From NCBI GenBank assembly GCA_028583405.1, contig CM053252.1, positions 37,793,240 to 37,857,239 of the forward strand: DNA of 64,000 bases, in the 5' to 3' direction. Positions 58,351-64,000 of the stretch are shown here, piece by piece. Under the pieces are notes generated by a model that saw only the letters and a list, made by a program, of their open reading frames with translations, did not search any database and was not told the DNA's origin. Source of the DNA: Pogonophryne albipinna (lineage: Eukaryota > Chordata > Actinopteri > Perciformes > Artedidraconidae). Both the position numbers and the translations under genes were made by a program. Position 1 is the stretch's first letter. The number at the start of each line of letters is the position of its first letter.

Positions 58351-59299
58351 AAGTACCATGTGTACAAACAATATAACTGATTCTCTTCTGTTGAACATGT
58401 TGGATTGTGTATTGTCCGAGTCAGGGTCCTTTTTATTTTACTGTAACTTTGGAAGTTGTGTTACCAATGCTTACTGTTTATTTGATACCAATTTGGTAAT
58501 ACAATTAATAAAAACAACAAGGTTTGGGTTCGTTCTTCAGATGACTGTGACGTTAACGTGTAAGCTCAATAATGAACTCCAGCTCAACCAACCATATCGT
58601 AATATCTAACCTAATCATCTTGAAATATGACATTATTATTTGTAATATACACACATCTTATTGTGAGGTTGATTTCACATATACACTACTTCGACATGAG
58701 CTTGTCTACATACTTGAGCATAGCCAATTTAAATTAACCTTAGCGATGCATACAGTTCCTACGTATAATAAAATATCTCTCTAAGTTACAAGGATGACCT
58801 TATTTTATAACCTCAAACATAAGCAGTTTGTTCTACAGTATTATCCCACTTAACGCTTAACACTTGTCTATTTCGTTTTAACCTTTATATATACAGTCTA
58901 TGGTTTTAACTTGGAGACTACGATTAGCATCGTTAGCACCGATGTAGCTACCACTTGCTTACACGCTAACCGAAGCCTTAACATTCATTACGTAGCTGAT
59001 TCAAATCATAAACACATCAATAAGTACTCAAATTTCACTTACCGCAAAAATCGCATTCATGCACCGTCTGTTTCAACCGCAGAGCGAGTCACAATAGTCC
59101 GATATATAAGCATGAAGAACAAACAACCACGGCCGGCTTCAAGTTGTGTTCCCTGGATGAACTGAGCAGGCAGAGTCCCGGTAGCTAATTTCACGGAGCA
59201 GGTAGCAGAGAGACAAGAAGCTAGCAGCAGCAGTCACTTGACAGAGCTGTCACTCAATGTGACCACGCCCTAATATATGCATAACTTTAAGGCTTAATA
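58320..59299. other. Mostly unrecognised; (TA)n and a possible minus-strand leader exon
   Basis: 58320-58347 is (TA)n. On the minus strand a good donor, TTTTTGCG/GTAAGTGAAA, lies near 59040, downstream of a GC-richer, CTCGCTCTGCGG-containing stretch, which could be a 5' leader for the exon at 55614. No support beyond the splice signal. Confidence 0.35.
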
Positions 59300-59560
59300 T
59301 TAATTAAACAGATGAGTTGAGAAAAAATTCACCCCCCACACAGTAGTCATGAAGGGGGAATCTAACTATACAGAGAATATGGTTTTTTGAACCACGATGT
59401 AAACATGTTTATTTCTGCTGTAAAGTTGGGCATTTTAACATGGGGGTCTATGGAAATTGCTCCCTTCTGCAGCCTGCTCCTACTGGCCACTAGATGAACT
59501 GCAGTGTGTGGCACTTCCGTATTGGCGTCCCGGCTCTTCCCCAGAGTTTGCCGCTTGGTC
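59300..59560. repeat. Dispersed teleost repeat (TACTGGCCACTAGATGAACTG)
   Basis: It contains ACATGGGGGTCTATGGAAAT and CTACTGGCCACTAGATGAAC, a block that occurs widely in fish genomes. The class is not determined. Confidence 0.5.
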
Positions 59561-59745
59561 CCAACAGTAAAAATCAATCATGCCCTGCGCGTTATGAGTG
59601 CGCCACGAATCATCACGAATGCAACCCGACATCATATTGATAATAATATATGATACAAATGTAAGACTGACAACAATAATAGTTTGTAAAGGATTTATTG
59701 ACGTGAATGTTTTGAACAGTGAACACTTAACACAGAAATCGTAAC

Positions 59746-59812
59746 AGTTTAACCTGGGCGGGTCACAGTTTAATCTAGGCGGGTCACATTTTAACCTGGG
59801 CGGGTCCCAGTT
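59746..59812. repeat. 21-bp minisatellite x3
   Basis: Units of the form ACAGTTTAACCTGGGCGGGTC. A diverged part of the same region recurs at 63862-63932. Confidence 0.85.
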
Positions 59813-59917
59813 CCCTAGGAGGATCGGTTTAACACAGATGAAGACTTCTCCATTCAACACGTCCTAACAGATCACCAGAGAACAATAAATCAAGTCGCTG
59901 TGTTGATGCCTGTTACA

Positions 59918-59970
59918 TGACATTACATTACATTGCATTTAGCTGACGCTTTTCTCCAAAGCGATTTACA
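59918..59970 (-). mobile_element. LINE/SINE 3' tail fragment
   Basis: GCATTTAGCTGACGCTTTTC then AAAGCGATTTACAATAAG is the complement of the tail at 16318-16360. Confidence 0.7.
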
Positions 59971-60053
59971 ATAAGTATTCACTGTTCAAAACATTCACAT
60001 CAATAAATCCTTTACTAACTGTTATTGTTGTCAGTCTTACATTTGTATCATAT

Positions 60054-60263
60054 TGTAGTGCCAGGAAAAGGGAGTCGGAGGCGGTGTATTAAGAACAGAG
60101 TTCCAATCTTTATTAGCCATTAATAACAGAGAGGTTATCGCATGAACTGCTCTGCTTGACGAGCTAGCAGGAATGGAAGCTAACGCTACAGGTGTTCTCA
60201 CTAAAGGGTCCGTGTGGCAACACAATACGAGAGGTGAATTATGTCCAATAACGTGTCACCACA
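60054..60263 (-). repeat. 3' LTR of the CsRn1-like element
   Basis: 210 bp, with TGTAGTGCC at the left border and GTGTCACCACA at the right border. Confidence 0.88.
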
Positions 60264-60276
60264 CAAGCCCCCCCAG
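60264..60276 (-). promoter_or_regulatory. Polypurine tract
   Basis: On the minus strand CTGGGGGGGCTTG directly precedes the 3' LTR. Confidence 0.75.
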
Positions 60277-60279
60277 AAT

Positions 60280-60603
60280 TCACGTGTAAACAAAATCCGT
60301 ATGGCGGGGAGGAACAATCCGCCTGCCCCCACGAGACCTGTGCACCGGAGTCGGTACAGCGACCTCCGCCCGTGCGGCCCCTGACAGAGGAGGGACCGGA
60401 ACAACAGGTCCACACTCCCTGACAGGAATCAAAGCCGGGGGTCGGCCCCGTCTCGGCGGGCGAGCCAGCACCACCGGCTGGTCCACGTCCAAGTGAGCAG
60501 CCTTCACCCGGTCAACCGAGACGTGCTCAGCCTTACCGCCCATGTCAACCACCAGGTGTTTTTCACCGTGTTCCAAAACCCGGAAAGGTCCATCGTAAGG
60601 GGG
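60280..60603 (-). pseudogene. CsRn1-like pol C-terminal domain
   Basis: Reads EHGEKHLVVDMGGKAEHVSV then DRVKAAHLDVDQPVVLARPP and a basic tail to TDFVYT. It is separated from the integrase frame by a TAG at 60604. Confidence 0.8.
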
Positions 60604-61125
60604 CTACAGGGGGCCTCTGTGTGCGTCGTGACGAATGAAGACGTGCCCAGCCGAGCGTAGCTCCGTGGGAACTTGAGACCCTGGCGCACCATGCTGAGTA
60701 GTCGGGACTGGAGCGAAAGCCTCCGCCGCGTCACGCAGAAAAACTTGCTGGGCCGTGGCAGACCAGGGAGCTGATGCATTTGGGAGGAAATCCCCCAGAA
60801 CTCTCAGCGTCCGTAAGGCCGGCCTTGAGGGCCGCCGGCCTTGAGGGCCGCCGGCCTTGAGGGCCGCCTTCATGGAGCGATGAAAGCGCTCGCAGAGGCC
60901 GTTAGCCTGAGGGTGGTAAGCGGTAGTCCTGTGCAGCTTAACCCCCAAACCGCCTGCCACAGCGTTCCAGAGCTCGGACGTGAACTGAGAGCCCCTGTCT
61001 GAGGAAATGTCTGACGGGGTGCCAAAACGACACACCCACGTTGCAATGAAGGCCCGGGCAACGTCTGCGGCTGATGTCGAAACGAGCGGAACCGCCTCCG
61101 GCCAACGGGTCGTTCTGTCCACCAT
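60604..61125 (-). pseudogene. CsRn1-like integrase core
   Basis: Starts MVDRTTRWPEAVPLVSTSAA; second Asp in DISSDRGSQFTSELW; catalytic Glu in HPQANGLCERFHRSMKAALK. After ALKAG a 16-bp triplication (60819-60866) replaces a block that is normally about 35 residues, then the frame resumes LGDFLPNASAPWSATAQQ. It ends at an in-frame TAG. Confidence 0.82.
60819..60866. repeat. 16-bp tandem triplication in integrase
   Basis: Three exact copies of a CGGCCTTGAGGGCCGC-type unit. Confidence 0.9.
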
Positions 61126-62822
61126 GGTGAGGAGGTAGGAAAACCCTGAGAGGAAGGCAACGGACCAACCAGGTCAATGTTGACGTGATCAAACCTCCTC
61201 TCAGGCACCAGGAAACGCTCCAACGGGGCCTTCGTGTGGCGGTGCACCTTAGCGCGTTGACAAGCCACGCACTCCCTGGCCCAAGTCCTCACGTCCCTTT
61301 TCAGTCCTTGCCAAACGAACTTCGCCGCTACCAAACGCACCGAAGGTTTAACGCTGGGGTGTGACAGGCCGTGCACAGCCTCGAACACAGGACGCCTCCA
61401 GCTGGCAGGGACGACAGGCCGCGCCAGGCCCGTAGAGATGTCACACAGGAGAGTAATGCCCGCGTCGCCGAACACCACCTCCAAGCGCAGCCCCGCGCTC
61501 TCCACCTTCAGAGCCTGGACGCCGGGATCTGTGACCTGGTCCGCCGCCATGCGAGTATAGTCCAGGCCCAACTGGACGACACCGATGACGACCCTGGAGA
61601 GGCAATCAGCAACCAGGTTCGACTTGCCAGCCACGTGCTTAATGTCCGTAGTGAACTCCGATATGTAGGACAGCTGCCGCTGCTGACGTGCTGACCAAGG
61701 CTCCGCCACTTTTGACATGGCGAAGGTGAGCGGCTTGTGGTCGACAAACGCCGTAAATTCACGGCCTTCCAGCATGAAACGGAAGTGCCGCACGGCCAAA
61801 TAAAGTCAGAGGAACTCCCGGTCAAAGGCGCTGTATTTGCGTTCTCTAGGCGTCAGCTGGCTGCTGAAAAAGGCGAGCGGCTGCCAAGCGCCCTCCACCC
61901 ACTGCTCGTGCACTGGGCCGACCGCGTAGTCCGACGCGTCCGTGGTGATGGAGATGGGAGCCGTAGATGATGGTTGTGCCAGCAAAGCCGCCTGAGCCAA
62001 CGCAGTCTTGACCTCAGCAAAAGCGCCGTCCGCCTCTGCTGTCCAGTCGATCTCCTGGACGGGGGTCTTGCCTTTCAACGCTTCATACAGCGGCCGCATG
62101 ATGTGTGCGGCCCGGGCGATGAAACGGTGGTAGAAAGTCACCATCCCCAGAAACTCACGGAGCGACCGGGCTGTGAGCGGGCGAGGAAAATCCGCAACAG
62201 CCTCCACCTTCGCTGGCAGAGGTGTCGCACCGCCCTTGGTGACGCGGTGCCCCAGAAAATCGATGTCCGACACCCCGAACTGGCACTTTGCAGGATTGAT
62301 GATTAATCCATGTTCGTTGAGCCGTGTGAAAAGGGCTCGGAGGTGGGACAGGTGCTCCTTCACTGAAGCGCTGGCGACGAGTATGTCGTCGAGGTAGACA
62401 AACACAAACGGCAGGTCCCGCAGCACCGAATCCATCAGGCGTTGGAACGTCTGAGCGGCATTCTTGAGTCCAAAAGGCATCCGCAGGAACTTAAAAAGTC
62501 CAAAAGGCGTTATCACTGCTGTCTTGGGAATGTCCAGGGGGTGCATGGGCACCTGGTGGTATCCACGCACCAGGTCCACCTTGGAAAATACCCCCGTACC
62601 GGCCAGATGCGCCGAAAAGTCCTGAATGTGCGGCACCGGATAGCGGTCAGGCGTAGTGGCGTCGTTGAGTCGGCGGTAATCCCCGCACGGGCGGAACCCG
62701 CCGTTCGGTTTGGGAACGACGTGCAGGGGGGAAGCCCAAGGACTGTCGGAGCGGCGGACAATGCCCAGGCGCTCCATGGTTGCGAACTCCGCCCTTGCTA
62801 CAGCCAGCTTAGAAGGGTTCAA
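61126..62822 (-). pseudogene. CsRn1-like RT, RNase H and integrase N-terminus
   Basis: RT runs from MNPSKLAVARAEFATMERLG with RSDSPWASPLHVVPKPNGGF, VFSKVDLVRGYHQVPM, RMPFGLKNAAQTFQRLMDSV and the active site [12 protein letters not shown] intact. RNase H has SITTDASDYAVG. An in-frame TGA near 61807 splits it before LAVRHFRFMLEGREFTAFVD. The integrase finger is HPSVKPSVRLVAAKF to CVACQRAKVHRH, then DHVNIDLVGPLPSSQGF. A frameshift near 61140 ends this frame. Confidence 0.88.
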
Positions 62823-63168
62823 CCGCCCCTAGCAGATTTAGCATTTTCTCCATTAGCTGGGATGGCTTGCTGTCTCCTAGGCCTTGAATGTCAAGTATCT
62901 GGCGGGCCCTCTCCTTAGCAGATAAGCTAAATGTCTTAAGGAGAAGGGCCTTAATCGCCTCATATTTGCCATGATGTGGGGGGGCTGCGATGAATCCCAC
63001 CAACCTGGACGACGCAGAGCTGCCCAGCGCTGCTACCACATGGTAGTATTTCAGGTCCCCGTCACGGACCTGTCGGCAGGCGAATTGCGCCTCCACATGT
63101 GCGAACCATGCCTCAGCGGCGTGCTCCCAGAATTCCGGCAGCTTTACGAACACATCGCGTTCAGCCAT
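62823..63168 (-). pseudogene. CsRn1-like Gag N-terminal part
   Basis: From ATG 63168: MAERDVFVKLPEFWEHAAEA, with AWFAHVEAQFACRQV, YYHVVAALGSSASSRLVGFI and KALLLKTFSLSAKERARQIL. This is the W-F-x2-V-E-x-Q-F Gag signature of CsRn1-type elements. It is joined directly to RT sequence at about 62828 by an internal deletion. Confidence 0.83.
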
Positions 63169-63201
63169 GCTCGTTAATTTCCCGGAAACTTTCTCGGAAA
63201 A

Positions 63202-63214
63202 GTCAAGGTCACCA
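63202..63214 (-). promoter_or_regulatory. tRNA-Trp-type primer-binding site
   Basis: On the minus strand TGGTGACCTTGAC lies two bases after the 5' LTR. The expected complement of the tRNA-Trp 3' end is TGGTGACCCCGAC, so 11 of 13 match. Confidence 0.7.
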
Positions 63215-63216
63215 GT

Positions 63217-63426
63217 AGTAGTGCCAGGAAAAGGGAGTCGGAGGCGGTGTATTAAGAACAGAGTTCCAATCTTTATTAGCCATTAATAACAGAGAGGTTA
63301 TCGCATGAACTGCTCTGCTTGACGAGCTAGCAGGAATGGAAGCTAACGCTACAGGCGTTCCCACTAAAGGGTCCGTGTGGCAACACAATACGAGAGGTGA
63401 ATTATGTCCAATAACGTGTCACCATA
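63217..63426 (-). repeat. 5' LTR of the CsRn1-like element
   Basis: 210 bp. It differs from the other LTR at its first base, at two sites near 63357-63363 and at its penultimate base. Confidence 0.88.
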
Positions 63427-63585
63427 ATATATTATTATCAATATGATGTCGGGTTGCATTTTTCTAGAACTTGTTGACAATGTTAATGTAACAAAATGAG
63501 CTGTGGTGATTTTTTAGTACCTGATGATTCGTGGCGCACTCATAACGCGCAGGGCATGATTGATTTTTACTGTTGCGACTCGGGT

Positions 63586-64000
63586 TTGAGTCCAGCATGA
63601 ACTTTTTTGTTATTTTCATGTTGATGCACATTGAATATTATGTTTGAATAGAGGATTCGTAATATTGTTTGCCGACACCAACATTCACGACCAAGCAGCA
63701 TTTTAAAGTCTAAATATCCCCAATGACATTTCTGCTGCTATCTTTGCAAAACGAGGTAAAAGTCACATCTCATCTGGATGAGTGCTGCACAATACCGTTT
63801 TTATAAGGGATACATGTGTGGGTAGTCTTTCATATTAAACATGATCGCTGGTAGATAGCCACAGAAATCGTAACACAATTTAACCTGGGAGGATCACAGT
63901 TTAACACAGATGAAGACTTCTCCACGCTGCTTTCAAACTGAGTAAACACCATGTGCTTCACTTGGAGGCTGTCTGAAGGTATACACAGATGGACTTGGAC
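63586..64000. other. Right-edge sequence, partial repeat of 59733-59855
   Basis: 63862-63932 repeats, in the same orientation, the CACAGAAATCGTAACA and TTTAACACAGATGAAGACTT blocks found at 59733-59850. Otherwise unassigned. Confidence 0.55.

Larger units (their letters stand above)
60054..63426 (-). mobile_element. Short Ty3/Gypsy element, CsRn1-like, internally deleted
   Basis: Two 210-bp LTRs with about four differences (roughly 2%), a 4-bp target duplication ATAT (60050-60053, 63427-63430), a tRNA-Trp-like primer site and a PPT. Gag, RT, RNase H and integrase remnants are present; Gag C-terminus, protease and RT N-terminus are deleted. The 4-bp duplication and tRNA-Trp primer are hallmarks of the CsRn1 clade. 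Confidence 0.87.
59562..63585. repeat. Fold-back repeat with inverted arms
   Basis: The left arm, 59562-59730 (from CAACAGTAAAAATCAATCAT to TTTTGAACAGTGAA), is repeated inverted at 59970-60053 plus 63427-63585. The right arm is split by the LTR element at 60054-63426 and has about 60 extra bases (63467-63530). The loop holds a 21-bp minisatellite and a LINE/SINE tail. Confidence 0.8.

Noticed and set aside
58911..59165. Plus-strand frame as a coding exon
   Set aside because: No family signal; the only splice-like feature in it is a donor on the opposite strand.

Overview
The window is eukaryotic, almost certainly from a teleost fish. The evidence is a spliced vertebrate calpain small-subunit gene, (CA)n tracts over 200 bp long, and repeat families typical of teleosts: L2/CR1 LINEs with esterase-type ORF1, a chromodomain Ty3/Gypsy element, ISL2EU, Harbinger, several hAT families and TTAA-ended MITEs. 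I see no rRNA, functional tRNA, CRISPR or bacterial-style operon.

Left part (1-12.3 kb): the only confidently host gene is a calpain small subunit (capns1-type, penta-EF-hand) on the minus strand. Nine coding exons can be placed from 10821 down to 623, with exact GT/AG junctions and continuous reading phase, and a non-coding first exon ends at 11958. The last few codons appear to lie off the left edge. Its introns carry hAT and Harbinger non-autonomous elements, a SINE fragment, LINE tails and very long (TG)n tracts directly before 3' splice sites.

Middle part (12.3-46 kb) is a transposon graveyard with strong nesting. An L2-type LINE tail is at 15.3-16.4 kb. A hAT at 17.5-19.8 kb contains another hAT, which contains a MITE. 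A CR1/L2-clade LINE runs from 20.1 to 36.4 kb. Its ORF1 is split by a 6.0-kb ISL2EU element (21150-27185, AT target duplication) and its 3' tail by a chromodomain Gypsy element (31062-36358, two 449-bp LTRs, AAAAG duplication). A hAT at 40275-43896 holds a CA microsatellite, which holds a second hAT, which holds a TTAA MITE.

Right part (46-64 kb): a decayed minus-strand Gypsy element with inserts (about 46.4-52.9 kb), a small unassigned spliced gene model (53091-54545), a piece of a YqaJ-associated exon, a hAT with an almost complete two-exon BED-finger transposase (55637-58319), and a short Gypsy element with the hallmarks of the CsRn1 clade (60054-63426). The last sits inside one arm of a fold-back repeat.

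Exons were placed by eye from splice consensus and recognised protein families. No alignments or searches were run.
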